From contig NZ_QNTQ01000021.1 of NCBI RefSeq assembly GCF_003298775.1, forward strand, positions 1 to 54,639: a stretch of DNA of 54,639 nucleotides, given 5' to 3'. The position numbers and the translations under genes were made by a program. The notes beneath the pieces were generated by a model that was given only the letters and a program-made list of their open reading frames with translations, was not told the origin of the DNA and ran no database searches. Positions 42,007 through 51,007 of this stretch are shown one piece after another (position 1 is the stretch's first letter; each line of letters opens with the position of its first letter). The DNA comes from Rhodosalinus halophilus (lineage in GTDB: Bacteria; Pseudomonadota; Alphaproteobacteria; Rhodobacterales; Rhodobacteraceae).

Positions 42007-42543
42007 ATGCAGAGCCACTCCCTCGCGGATCGCGTGATCCGCTGGGTCGAGCGCATCGCCGGCGCGACGCTCGGCCTCGTCACCGTGCTGATCGTGATCT
42101 CGTCGCTCGGGCGCTACGGCTTTGCAAAGCCGGTGCCTGACGCCTTCGACCTCTCGCGCCTGATCCTGGGCGTCGCGATCATGTGGGGTTTCGCGAGTCT
42201 GGGTTACCGCGGCTCGCACATCAAGGTGGACATCCTCGCCCAGGCCGTGCCGCGGGGCGTGCTGCGGGTGATGAACTCGATCGCCTGGAGCGTGCTGCTC
42301 ATCTTCACCGCGCTGCTGGTCTGGAAGATCTTCGGGCGGGTGGTGAACGCGCAGGCGGGGGGCGACGCGACGATGGACCTGCGCCTGCCGCACTGGCCCT
42401 TCTTCGCGGCGATCTGGGCCGGGCTCGTGGCCGCGCTCTTCACCACCGCCTGGCGGCTCTGGCTGATCGCCGTGCGTGGCCGCGATCTCGACGACTTCGA
42501 ATCGATCGACGATCTCATCCGGGAAGGCGAGGCGCGGGAATGA
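42007..42543 (+). CDS. TRAP transporter small permease (DctQ family)
   Basis: This 178-residue membrane protein has four hydrophobic segments, beginning VIRWVERIAGATLGLVTVLIVISSLGRYGF and carrying the DctQ-like FASLGYRGSHIKVDIL motif. It forms the membrane complex with the large permease. ATG 42007 lies 59 nt after the receptor gene, and its stop overlaps the large-permease start by 4 nt (ATGA). Confidence 0.9.
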   Translation: MQSHSLADRVIRWVERIAGATLGLVTVLIVISSLGRYGFAKPVPDAFDLSRLILGVAIMWGFASLGYRGSHIKVDILAQAVPRGVLRVMNSIAWSVLLIFTALLVWKIFGRVVNAQAGGDATMDLRLPHWPFFAAIWAGLVAALFTTAWRLWLIAVRGRDLDDFESIDDLIREGEARE

Positions 42544-43832
42544 GCAACGAGGTCGTCGCCTTCGCGGGCTTCGCCGCGCTTTTCGCGCTGATGATCCTGC
42601 GCGTGCCGATCGGCATCGCGATGGGGCTGGTGGGCATCGGCGGCTTCGGCGCCATCGTCGGCATGAAGCCCGCGCTGAACCTGCTGGCGCAATCGCCGAT
42701 CCGCACCGTCACGGACTTCAATCTCACGCTCATCCCGTTCTTCATCCTGATGGGCGTGCTCGCCACCAACTCTGGCATGTCGCGCGAGCTGTTCCGCACG
42801 GGCCGCGCCTGGCTCGGCAGCTTCAAGGGCGGGCTCGGCCTCGCCTCCGTGGGGGCCTGCGCGGGCTTCGCGGCGATCTGCGGCTCCTCCGTCGCCACCG
42901 CGGCGACGATGACCAAGATCGCCTATCCCGAGATGAAGCGCGCAGGCTACCCCGACGACGCGGCGACCGGAATCGTCGCGGCGGGCGGGACGCTGGGCAT
43001 CCTTATCCCGCCTTCGGTGGTGCTGGCCGTCTATGGCTTCATCACCGAGCAGGACGTGGGCGTGCTCTTCGTCGCGGGCGTGGTGCCGGGCTTGCTGGCC
43101 GTGCTGATGTACATGGCCACGGTCCGCATCGCCTATGGCGCCACGCTGCCGGCGGGCGAGCCCTTCACGCTGCGCGAGGCGCTCGCCTCGCTCAGGGGCG
43201 TCTGGGCGGTGATCCTGCTCTTCGCGGCGGTCGTGCTGTCGATCTATCTCGGCATCGTCACCGCGACCGAGGCGGCGGCGGCCGGCGCCTTTCTCACGGC
43301 GGTGATCGGCTTCCTGCGCGGGCGGCTCACGCTTTCGACCCTGATGTCGTCGCTCGTCGAGGCGCTGCGCACCTCCGTCGCGATCTACACCATCCTGATC
43401 GGCGCGATCCTCTTCGGCTACTTCCTCGCCATCACGCGGGTGCCGCAGGAGCTGACGACCTTCCTCACCGAGCTGGGGCTCGGCCGCTACGGCACGCTGC
43501 TGCTGATCCTGCTGGTCTTCATGATCCTGGGCATGTTCCTCGACGCGATGGCGATGATCATCCTGATGGTGCCCATCGTCTTTCCGGTGATCCTGGAGCT
43601 CGGCTTCGACCCGATCTGGTTCGGGGTGATCATCGTCATGACGGTGGAACTGGGGCTGATCACGCCGCCCGTCGGCATGAACGTCTATGTCATCAACTCC
43701 ATCGCCAGCCGGGTGAGCCTGCCGACGATCTTCAAGGGTGTGCTGCCCTTCGTGCTGGCCGACGTGCTGCGTCTGATCCTGCTGATCGCCTTCCCGGCGC
43801 TGGTGCTTTTCCTGCCCGGCAGCATGGAGTGA
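42540..43832 (+). CDS. TRAP transporter large permease (DctM family)
   Basis: This 430-residue sodium-coupled permease has about 12 membrane segments and the typical GACAGFAAICGSSVATAATMTKIAYPEMKRAGY, AGGTLGILIPPSVVLAVYG and ELGLITPPVGMNVYVINSIA motifs. It is intact, unlike the DctM fragment near 5900. Coupled by ATGA to the small permease; the MarR gene follows after 4 nt. Confidence 0.95.
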   Translation: MSNEVVAFAGFAALFALMILRVPIGIAMGLVGIGGFGAIVGMKPALNLLAQSPIRTVTDFNLTLIPFFILMGVLATNSGMSRELFRTGRAWLGSFKGGLGLASVGACAGFAAICGSSVATAATMTKIAYPEMKRAGYPDDAATGIVAAGGTLGILIPPSVVLAVYGFITEQDVGVLFVAGVVPGLLAVLMYMATVRIAYGATLPAGEPFTLREALASLRGVWAVILLFAAVVLSIYLGIVTATEAAAAGAFLTAVIGFLRGRLTLSTLMSSLVEALRTSVAIYTILIGAILFGYFLAITRVPQELTTFLTELGLGRYGTLLLILLVFMILGMFLDAMAMIILMVPIVFPVILELGFDPIWFGVIIVMTVELGLITPPVGMNVYVINSIASRVSLPTIFKGVLPFVLADVLRLILLIAFPALVLFLPGSME

Positions 43833-43836
43833 CGGA

Positions 43837-44328
43837 ATGAAGCCGCCTTCCGATATCGTCGAACCCGAGATCCTCCGCGATCTCGTCTCCTACCGCATCC
43901 GGCTCGTGCAGATCGCGGCCTTCAAGCAGTTCGAGGCGGTGCTCGCAGGCTTCGGCACCGCGCCGCGCTATTTCGGCATGCTGGCGATCATCGAGGCCAA
44001 TCCGGGCATCCCTCAGAGCCGGCTGGCCGAGGCGATCTTCCTCGAACGCGCGAGCCTCGTGCCGATCCTGGACGCGATGGAACGCGAGGGAATCGTCCGG
44101 CGCGAGGGCTCGCCCGACGACCGGCGCCTGCGCTGCGTCTCGCTCACCGACGACGGCAAGGCGCTGCTCGAGGCGCTGAAGCCGCATGTCGCAAGGCACG
44201 AGGCGCGGATGGTCGCGGGGCTGAGCGCGCGCGAACGCGGCGCGCTGATCCGCCTGCTCCGGCGGGTGGAGGACAACCTCGCCGCCGCGGCGACGCCCCC
44301 ACGCAAGGAGAAGGAGGCGCGCCGATGA
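43837..44328 (+). CDS. MarR-family transcriptional regulator
   Basis: This 163-residue winged-helix regulator has the MarR core FFGMLAIIEANPGIPQSRLAEAIFLERASLVPILDAMEREGIVRREGSPDDRRLRCVSLTDDG with the conserved wing DDRR. It is embedded between the TRAP permease and the CoA ligase, overlapping the ligase start by 4 nt. MarR proteins in such operons usually release DNA when the acyl-CoA product accumulates. The TTGT-N6-ACAA element at 40873 is its likely target. Confidence 0.92.
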   Translation: MKPPSDIVEPEILRDLVSYRIRLVQIAAFKQFEAVLAGFGTAPRYFGMLAIIEANPGIPQSRLAEAIFLERASLVPILDAMEREGIVRREGSPDDRRLRCVSLTDDGKALLEALKPHVARHEARMVAGLSARERGALIRLLRRVEDNLAAAATPPRKEKEARR

Positions 44329-46157
44329 AGATCGCGACTCTGGCCGACCTCGAGGCGCTCGAGGCGCAGGGCTTCGAGGCAGTCTTTCCGCAGCGCACGC
44401 CCTACGAGGTGATCCGCGCCTCGGCCGCCCGGGCGCCCGACGCGGTGGCGCTGCGCGAACTGCGGCCCGAGGGCGAGACGGTGCTGAGCTACGCCGCCTT
44501 CGTCGAACGCATCCGCGCCGCCGCGAATCTCTTTCGCACGATGGGCGTGACCGGCGAGCGGGCGGTGGCGCTGCTCACGCCGCACACGGCGGCAGCGCAG
44601 ACCGCGCTCTGGGGGGCACAGCTGGCCGGACGGGCCTGCCCGATCAACCCGATGCTCCGGCCCGAGCACATCGCCGAACTTCTGGCGGAGGCCGATGCCG
44701 CGCTGGTGATCGTGATGGGCGTGAACGCCGAGCAGGACATCTGGAGCGCGCTTGTCCCCGGCCTGCGCGCCGCCGGGGTGCGGCTGCCGATCCTGGACTG
44801 CGACGCGGACGCGCCCTGCCCCGGCTCGGACGGTCGATTCGAGGATCTGCTGGAGGCGCACGCCGGGCCGCTCGGCTTCGACATCCCGGGCGACGAACAT
44901 GCGACCGCAGCCTTCTATCACACCGGCGGCACCACCGGCGCGCCGAAACTGGTGCGGCACACGCGGCTCAACGAGGCGCATGTGGCGCGCTCCTGCGCCA
45001 TCCTGCACGACCTGCGCGCCGACGACGTGGTGGTGAACGGCTTCCCGCTCTTCCACGTCGCGGGGGCCTTCGTCTATGGGCTTTCGACCCTGTCGGCCGG
45101 GGGCGAGATCCTGATCCCCGGCCGTCTCGGGATGCGCGACCCGGCCTTCACCGGCGCGATCTGGCAACAGGTGGAGCGCCGCGGCGTCACGATACTGGCC
45201 GCCGTGCCCACGCTGCTCGCCGCCTTCAACGGGGTGGACGTGGACGCCGACATCTCCGGTCTGCGGGCGCTGCTCACGGGGGGCTCCCCCCTGCCCACGG
45301 AGCTGGCCGAGGCGACGGAGCGCAAGACCGGCAAGCCCGTGCGCAATATCCTCGGCATGACCGAATGCGCAGGCGCCATCGCGGTCGAGCCGCTGCACGG
45401 CCCGCGCACGCCGGGCTCCTGCGGCCTGCGGATGCCGTTCAGCGAGGTGGTGGCCCTGGCGGACTACGGCGACGCCGACCCCGACACGTCGCAACAGAGG
45501 GCGCAGGGCGAGACCGGCATCATCGCGCTGCGCGGCCCCAACGTCTCGCCTGGATACACCGACCCGGCGCGGGGGCGCGACACCTTTCCGGGCGGCGGCT
45601 GGCTCGTTTCGGGCGACCTCGGCCACATCGACACCGAGGGCCGGGTCTTCGTCACCGGGCGGAAGAAGGATGTCATCATCCGGGGCGGGCACAACATCGA
45701 CCCGCAGGGGATCGAGGACGCGCTGCTCGCCCACGAAGCGGTGCAGGACGCCGCCGCGGTGGGGATGCCCGACGCCTATGCCGGCGAACTGCCCGTGGCC
45801 TTCGTGACCCTTCGTAAGGGGGCCGATCTGGACGAGGCGGCGCTGATCGCCTTTCTGCGCGCGCGCATCGACGAGCCCGCGGCGCTGCCCAAGCGGATCG
45901 CCGCCATCGAGGCGATGCCGCTCACCCCCATCGGCAAGGTCTTCAAGCCCGCGTTGCGCCGCATCGCGACCGGCTGGGCCCTGCGTGCGGCGGCGGAGCA
46001 GTGCGGGCTCTCCGCCGAGGCGGTCGGGATCGAGGTGGACGACAAGTTGCGCGCCTCGCTCACCGTCCCGGAAGGCGCCGAGGACCGGCTGCGCGCGGCG
46101 CTGGCCGGCATGCCGATCGAGGTGTCGGTCTCCACGCGAACGGAGGCCGCGCCATGA
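44325..46157 (+). CDS. AMP-dependent acyl-CoA ligase
   Basis: This 610-residue ANL-superfamily ligase activates a carboxylic acid to its CoA thioester through an acyl-adenylate. Motifs are FYHTGGTTGAPK (residues about 197-208), the middle GMTECAG, SGDLGHIDTEGRVFVTGRKKDVIIRGG and the C-terminal PLTPIGKVFK with the adenylation Lys. It is about 60 residues longer than many relatives because of a C-terminal extension after IATGWALRAAAEQ. The acid substrate is unknown. It is coupled by ATGA to the genes on both sides. Confidence 0.9.
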   Translation: MKIATLADLEALEAQGFEAVFPQRTPYEVIRASAARAPDAVALRELRPEGETVLSYAAFVERIRAAANLFRTMGVTGERAVALLTPHTAAAQTALWGAQLAGRACPINPMLRPEHIAELLAEADAALVIVMGVNAEQDIWSALVPGLRAAGVRLPILDCDADAPCPGSDGRFEDLLEAHAGPLGFDIPGDEHATAAFYHTGGTTGAPKLVRHTRLNEAHVARSCAILHDLRADDVVVNGFPLFHVAGAFVYGLSTLSAGGEILIPGRLGMRDPAFTGAIWQQVERRGVTILAAVPTLLAAFNGVDVDADISGLRALLTGGSPLPTELAEATERKTGKPVRNILGMTECAGAIAVEPLHGPRTPGSCGLRMPFSEVVALADYGDADPDTSQQRAQGETGIIALRGPNVSPGYTDPARGRDTFPGGGWLVSGDLGHIDTEGRVFVTGRKKDVIIRGGHNIDPQGIEDALLAHEAVQDAAAVGMPDAYAGELPVAFVTLRKGADLDEAALIAFLRARIDEPAALPKRIAAIEAMPLTPIGKVFKPALRRIATGWALRAAAEQCGLSAEAVGIEVDDKLRASLTVPEGAEDRLRAALAGMPIEVSVSTRTEAAP

Positions 46158-46963
46158 CCGCGCCGTTGCGCTTCGAACGCCACGGCGCGGTCGCGCTCGT
46201 CACGCTCGACCGGCCAGAGCGGCACAACGCGCTGAGCCCCGAACTGATCTGTCGTCTCGACGACGCCTTTGCCGAGATCCGCGACGACCCCGAGTTGCGC
46301 GTGAGCGTCGTCACCGGCGCGGGCGAAGCGACCTTCTGCAGCGGCGGCGATCTGGAGCTCACCTTGCCGCTGCTCACCGGCGCCCGCGCGCCGCAGGACG
46401 ACTGGGACCGGCGCCTTCTCGACGACCCGGACATCCTGCACCGGACGACGCTCAAGGGCGTGACCTTCGACAAGCCGGTGATCGCGGCGGTGAACGGCGC
46501 CTGCCTCGCGGGCGGGTTCGAACTGATGCTGGGCACCGACATACGGTTCGCTGCCGATCATGCCGTCTTCGGCCTGCCCGAGGCGAAACACGGCCTGATC
46601 CCCTTCGCGGGTGCCCTGGTCCGGCTGCCCCGGCAGGTGCCGCAGGCGGTGGCGATGGAACTGCTGATGACCGGCGCGCCCATCGGGGCCGGGGCCGCGC
46701 GGGCGGCGGGGCTCGTGAACCGCGTGCTGCCGCCCGCCGAAGTGCTGCCCGCGGCGCTCGAGACAGCGGAGCGCATCGCGCGGAACGGGCCGCTCGCCTT
46801 GGCCGAGATCAAGCGCGTGGTGACCGGGACGAGCGGCCTGCCGCTCGACCAAGCCTATGCGCTGGAGACGGAGGCGATGGGGCGCGTCATGCGCTCTGCC
46901 GACGCGCGCGAGGGGCCCGCCGCCTTCATGGAAAAACGCAATCCCGCGTTCAGGGGGGCATGA
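46154..46963 (+). CDS. Enoyl-CoA hydratase/isomerase family protein
   Basis: This 269-residue crotonase-fold enzyme has the oxyanion-hole segments and both catalytic-type glutamates, in LAGGFELMLGTDIRF and VFGLPEAKHGLIPFAG. It probably hydrates the enoyl-CoA derived from the ligase product. The start at 46154 overlaps the ligase stop (ATGA) and its own stop overlaps the SDR start (ATGA). No acyl-CoA dehydrogenase is present in this operon, so the acid imported may already be unsaturated, or that step is encoded elsewhere. Confidence 0.9.
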   Translation: MTAPLRFERHGAVALVTLDRPERHNALSPELICRLDDAFAEIRDDPELRVSVVTGAGEATFCSGGDLELTLPLLTGARAPQDDWDRRLLDDPDILHRTTLKGVTFDKPVIAAVNGACLAGGFELMLGTDIRFAADHAVFGLPEAKHGLIPFAGALVRLPRQVPQAVAMELLMTGAPIGAGAARAAGLVNRVLPPAEVLPAALETAERIARNGPLALAEIKRVVTGTSGLPLDQAYALETEAMGRVMRSADAREGPAAFMEKRNPAFRGA

Positions 46964-47883
46964 TGACGGACGAGACACTGCGGCTCGACGGCAAGGTGGC
47001 CGTCGTTACCGGCGCGGGCCGCGGCATCGGACGCGCGGCGGCGCTGGCCCTGGCGCGGGCCGGCGCGTCCGTGGTGGTCAACGACCTCGACGAAACGGCC
47101 GTCGGCGAGACGGTCGAGGCGATCGGCGCCGCAGGTGGCCGGGCCGCGGGCGCGGTGGCGGCCATCGGCACGACCCAGGCCGCCGAGACCTGCGTCGCCA
47201 CCGCCGTCGAGCGCTTCGGCGACCTGCACGTCTTTTGCGCCAACGCGGGTATTCTGCGCGACAGCGTGCTGTGGAAGACCTCGGACGAAGATTTCGACGC
47301 GGTGATCGGCACGCATCTGCGGGGCAGCTTCACCTGCGCCCGCGCCGCAGCACGGCACTTTCGCAGTCGCGCGGGCGGCGGGCGGCTGATTCTCGTCTCC
47401 TCGATCGCCGGGCAGCGCGGAAACTTCGGCCAGACAGCCTATGCCGCGGCCAAGGCCGGCATCGCCGCGATGGCGCGCACCTGGTCCATGGAGCTCGCGC
47501 GGACGGAGGTCACGGTCAACGCGATCGTGCCCAACGCGATGACGGCCATGACGGCGACGGTCCCCGCGCTCGCCGAGGTCGCGGAGCGCCACGCGCGGGG
47601 GGAGCCGATCCCCGCGCCCCATCGCCAGCACCTGGGCCTCGGAAGCGCGGAAGACGTCGCGCCGCTTTTCGTCTTCCTCGCGTCCGACTTGGCCGCCGGG
47701 ATCACCGGGCAGTGCATCGGCATCGGCGGCGACAAGCTCTCGCTCTGGTCGCATCCCCGGGAAGTCGCCTGCGCTCTGCGCGATGGTGGCTGGACCGCCG
47801 CCGCGATCGCCGAAGCTTGGCCGGACTCGCTCGCCCGGTACAGCCAGGATGTCGGCATCGACTTCGACGTGCCGGACGCCTGA
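46960..47883 (+). CDS. Short-chain dehydrogenase/reductase with C-terminal extension
   Basis: This 307-residue SDR has the cofactor motif TGAGRGIG (residues 17-24), the aspartate VVVNDLD that favours NAD, and the catalytic S147/S148, Y161 and K165 (YAAAK). It extends about 50 residues beyond the usual SDR end with a segment rich in Trp and acidic residues, similar in placement to the linker of MFE-2-type 3-hydroxyacyl-CoA dehydrogenases. It likely oxidises the hydroxyacyl-CoA made by the adjacent hydratase. Two in-frame ATGs (46960, 46963) are possible; AGGGGGG precedes them. Confidence 0.88.
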   Translation: MMTDETLRLDGKVAVVTGAGRGIGRAAALALARAGASVVVNDLDETAVGETVEAIGAAGGRAAGAVAAIGTTQAAETCVATAVERFGDLHVFCANAGILRDSVLWKTSDEDFDAVIGTHLRGSFTCARAAARHFRSRAGGGRLILVSSIAGQRGNFGQTAYAAAKAGIAAMARTWSMELARTEVTVNAIVPNAMTAMTATVPALAEVAERHARGEPIPAPHRQHLGLGSAEDVAPLFVFLASDLAAGITGQCIGIGGDKLSLWSHPREVACALRDGGWTAAAIAEAWPDSLARYSQDVGIDFDVPDA

Positions 47884-47904
47884 TCGGTCCGGACAGAAGG
47901 CGCC

Positions 47905-47927
47905 GGGACCGCGCGGCGCGCGGTCCC
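47905..47927. terminator. Strong hairpin at the end of the catabolic operon
   Basis: GGGACCGCGC and GCGCGGTCCC form a perfect 10-bp stem around GGC, 21 nt after the SDR stop and before a convergent small gene. No T tract is present, but a bidirectional terminator role is likely. Confidence 0.55.
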
Positions 47928-47950
47928 CTGTCCCCAACGCCCTGCCGCGG

Positions 47951-48133
47951 CTACCAGCGGTACTTGCGCACGCGCAGCGGCGCGCGCGGCCGATCCTCGG
48001 GTTGCCGCGGCCGTTCCAGCGCAGTCTCGCCGTCTCCGCGCGCGACGATCTGACGCGCGGCGATCCGGTCCAGCCGGTCCACGAGCTCCGGATCCAGCGC
48101 CACGTGCTCGAAGAAGTCGACGATCTTCCCCAT
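47951..48133 (-). CDS. Hypothetical 60-residue protein
   Basis: The frame has GGAG 9-10 nt before the ATG at 48133, supporting translation. The product starts MGKIVDFFEHVALDPELVDRL, a helical segment, and ends in an Arg- and Pro-rich tail with RVRKYRW. I do not recognise a family. It stands alone between the SDR operon, with which it converges, and the Tm-1-like operon, which runs towards it on the same strand. Confidence 0.5.
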   Translation of the reverse strand: MGKIVDFFEHVALDPELVDRLDRIAARQIVARGDGETALERPRQPEDRPRAPLRVRKYRW

Positions 48134-48255
48134 GGTTTCGCTCCTGCAGGCGACGGCCGGTGCGGCGCGCCGCTTGCCCCCACGAGTCGAAACCTAGGGA
48201 CTCAAGCGCGAGTCCGCCATTGTGGGATTCCCGTATCGCGTGTGCGCGCGACGAT

Positions 48256-49500
48256 TCAGCGCGCCGGGCGCGCGGGCAGCTTTCCCTCCGCCACCCAGGC
48301 GTCGAAGATGCCGAGCGCGGTGTCGCAGAAGCCGGGATCGTTGATGTGATCGGGGATCGCGTGCAGCGCGACGTTGGGCGGGCAGGCCTCCTTCATCTCC
48401 TGCATGAAGGCCGCGAGGCCGGCCGAGTCGTGCAGATCCTCGCCGGGCCGATCCCATTCGCCGCAGCCGCCCTCAGGCAGTATGAGCGCTGTCGGCCCGG
48501 TGGCCTGCGCCAGTTGCTGGGCATGGGCGCGGGCGACTTCGCGTCGCTCCTCGTCGTTGAGGACGACGGAGGTGATCAGGCGATTGTGCGCGTGGCTGGG
48601 ATGCTCCGACCATTTCGGGTCGAGCGGCTGCCAGCCGATCAGGTCCACAAGGTCGTAACAGCCTGGCGCGACGATCTGCGGCACGCCGTGACGCCCGGCG
48701 TTGGTCAGCCGGTCGGGGCCGGCCGAGACGGTGGAGCCATGCCAGTGGTTGCCCAGCTCCTGGGTGCAGAAATCGAAGACGCAGGCGAAGGCCCCCTCGG
48801 CCGCGAGGTTCTCGAAGGCGCGCCCGCCCATGCCGGTGGCGTGGAAGACGGCGACCTCGTAGCCCCGCGCCTCCAGCGCCGGCTTGAGCGTCACCATGTA
48901 TTTCAGCGCCGTCTTGCCGAGGCTCGTCATGCCGATGAGCGGCCGGTCCGTCCGCGGCGGCTCAACGGCCCGCGCCGCGCCGAGCACCGCGCCCGCGGCC
49001 TGGCTCAGCGAGGACTTGCAGACCGAGTTGAGACCATAGAGCCCGCCCGCCCAGAGGATCATCTGCACGTCCGCCGGCAGCCGCTCCGGCGGCAGGAGCG
49101 GCGAGAAGGCGATGGTCGAGACGATGTATTTCGGAAAACCCAGCGGAAGCGCACGGCAGGCGTCGAGCGCGAGGTCGGTGCCCATCGACCCACCGAGCAC
49201 GATCATCCCGTCGATCCGGCCCTCGGCGTGCAGCCGCGCGGCCTGGGCCGCCGCGCCCCGGGCCATGATCTGCATCGCGGAGTTCTCGTCGCCCGAGGCG
49301 ATCACCTGCTCGATGGTGCTGTCGGCGGCGCCGGCCACGTCGTGCTTCGAGATGTCGGTGGGCTCGGGCGGGTCGCCCAGAACGCTCACGTCCATCGTGA
49401 CGACGCCCCCGCCCTGCGCGCGGATGCGCCCGGTCAGATAGGTCAGCTCGTCGGTCTTGGTGTCGTAGGTCCCCACGACGAGGATCGTCTTGTCGGCCAC
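48256..49500 (-). CDS. Tm-1-like ATP-binding protein (UPF0261)
   Basis: This 414-residue protein of the UPF0261/Tm-1 N-terminal family is ATP-binding and related to the tomato Tm-1 resistance protein domain. In bacteria it is of unknown, probably catabolic, function. Landmarks are ILVVGTYDTKTDELTYL, GGSMGTDLALDACRALPLGFPKYIVSTIAFSPL, MTSLGKTALKYM, FHATGMGGRAFE and ILPEGGCGEWDRPG. A GTG at 49500 preceded by GGGGGGAG is the start. The longer open frame through the aldehyde dehydrogenase gene is a shadow. It follows that gene by 14 nt. Confidence 0.9.
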   Translation of the reverse strand: MADKTILVVGTYDTKTDELTYLTGRIRAQGGGVVTMDVSVLGDPPEPTDISKHDVAGAADSTIEQVIASGDENSAMQIMARGAAAQAARLHAEGRIDGMIVLGGSMGTDLALDACRALPLGFPKYIVSTIAFSPLLPPERLPADVQMILWAGGLYGLNSVCKSSLSQAAGAVLGAARAVEPPRTDRPLIGMTSLGKTALKYMVTLKPALEARGYEVAVFHATGMGGRAFENLAAEGAFACVFDFCTQELGNHWHGSTVSAGPDRLTNAGRHGVPQIVAPGCYDLVDLIGWQPLDPKWSEHPSHAHNRLITSVVLNDEERREVARAHAQQLAQATGPTALILPEGGCGEWDRPGEDLHDSAGLAAFMQEMKEACPPNVALHAIPDHINDPGFCDTALGIFDAWVAEGKLPARPAR

Positions 49501-49514
49501 GGCTCCCCCCTTTT

Positions 49515-51002
49515 TCAGAGCTTGATCCAGGCGGTCTTGAGGTCGAGATACTTGTCGAGCGCGTGCAGCGACTTGTCGTGCCCGTTGCCCGACTGCTTCA
49601 CGCCGCCCAGGGGCACGGTGATGTCCGCGCCGCCGTAGGTGTTCACATGCACCACGCCTGCGCGCACCGCCCGGACCATGCGGTGCGCGCGGCCCAGATC
49701 GCCTGTCCAGACGGCGGCGGCCAGACCGTAATCGGTGGAATTGGCGATGCGCACCGCCTCTTCCTCCGTCTCGAAGGGCGTCACGGCCAGCACGGGGCCG
49801 AAGACCTCCTGCTGCGCGACGGTGTGCTGCGGCTGCACCCCGGTGAGGATCGTGGGCTCCATGTAGTAGCCGCCGGTCTCTTCCAGGATGCGCCGGCCGC
49901 CGCGGTAGAGCTCCCCGCCCTCCTCCTGCGCCACCTCGACGAAGCGCAGGTTCTGCTCGAGCTGATCGGGGTTGTTCACCGCGCCGATCTGGTTGCCGAG
50001 ATCGAGCGGATCGCCCACCCGCAGCTTCTCCGCCGCCTCCGCGACCATCGCCACGAAGTCGTCGTGCACGCCCCTCTGCACCAGCAGGCGCGAGCCCGCG
50101 ACGCAGACCTGCCCCGAGTTGCGAAAGATCCCCATCGCCGAGACCTGCGCGGCTTCCGCGAGATTCGGCGCGTCGTCGAAGACGATGTTGGGCGACTTGC
50201 CGCCGAGTTCCAGATAGACGCGCTTCAGGTTCGACCGACCTGCGTTCTCCAGCAACCTGCGGCCCACCTTCCCCGACCCGGTGAAGACCAGGACGTCCAC
50301 GTCCATCGAGGTGGCCAGCGCCTCGCCCACGACCGACCCCTTGCCGGTCACGACGTTCAGCGCGCCGGGCGGCAAGCCGGCCTCCTGCGCCAGTTCGGCG
50401 ATCCGCAGCAGCGTGAGCGAAGCGCTCTCGGCCGGCTTCAGGACAACCGAGCACCCGGCCGCCAGCGCCGGCCCGAGCTTCCAGGCGCCGATCATCAGCG
50501 GGAAGTTCCACGGCACGATGGCCGCGACGACGCCCGCCGGCTCCTTGTGGACGAGGCCCAGCGCGTCGTCCCCCGTGGGCGCGATCTCGCCGTAGATCTT
50601 GTCGAGCGCCTCGGCGTAGTAACGAATGGTGCCGACGGCGCTGCCGACCTCGGCCTTGATCGCCATGCCGATCTCGGTGCCGTTGTCGCGCACGCCCAGC
50701 ACGGTCAGCTCCAGCGCCTCGGCCTCGATCAGGTCGGCCCATTTCAGCAGCACCTTCTTGCGGGCGGCCGGCGCCATGCCGGCCCACCGCCGATCTTCGA
50801 AGGCGCGTCGCGCGGCGGCCACGGCACGGTCGGCGTCCTCCTGCGTGCCGGCGGGCATGGTCGTCAGCCGCGCGCCGTCAATGGGCGAGCGCACCTCCAG
50901 CACCTCGCCAGAGGCGGAGGCCACCTTTCGTCCGTCGATGATGTGGCTCTGCGGCGGCACGTCCCGCTGCCGCAGGTCGTCGATGGCGGACTGGTCAAGC
51001 AT
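49515..51002 (-). CDS. NAD(P)-dependent aldehyde dehydrogenase
   Basis: This 495-residue ALDH has the active-site Glu motif LELGGKSPNIVF, catalytic Cys in NSGQVCVAGSRL and EVFGPVLAV near the end. The exact aldehyde is unknown. ATG 51002 has AGAGG at 8-nt spacing; GTG 51011 is an alternative that would overlap the tctA stop by 4 nt. With the divergent aminotransferase it could complete an amine to aldehyde to acid route. Confidence 0.92.
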   Translation of the reverse strand: MLDQSAIDDLRQRDVPPQSHIIDGRKVASASGEVLEVRSPIDGARLTTMPAGTQEDADRAVAAARRAFEDRRWAGMAPAARKKVLLKWADLIEAEALELTVLGVRDNGTEIGMAIKAEVGSAVGTIRYYAEALDKIYGEIAPTGDDALGLVHKEPAGVVAAIVPWNFPLMIGAWKLGPALAAGCSVVLKPAESASLTLLRIAELAQEAGLPPGALNVVTGKGSVVGEALATSMDVDVLVFTGSGKVGRRLLENAGRSNLKRVYLELGGKSPNIVFDDAPNLAEAAQVSAMGIFRNSGQVCVAGSRLLVQRGVHDDFVAMVAEAAEKLRVGDPLDLGNQIGAVNNPDQLEQNLRFVEVAQEEGGELYRGGRRILEETGGYYMEPTILTGVQPQHTVAQQEVFGPVLAVTPFETEEEAVRIANSTDYGLAAAVWTGDLGRAHRMVRAVRAGVVHVNTYGGADITVPLGGVKQSGNGHDKSLHALDKYLDLKTAWIKL

Positions 51003-51007
51003 GACGC

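Noticed and set aside
48256-50787. An open frame continuing from the Tm-1-like gene far into the aldehyde dehydrogenase gene
   Set aside because: The upstream part is low-complexity Arg/Ala shadow coding; the real start is the GTG at 49500 with a Shine-Dalgarno.
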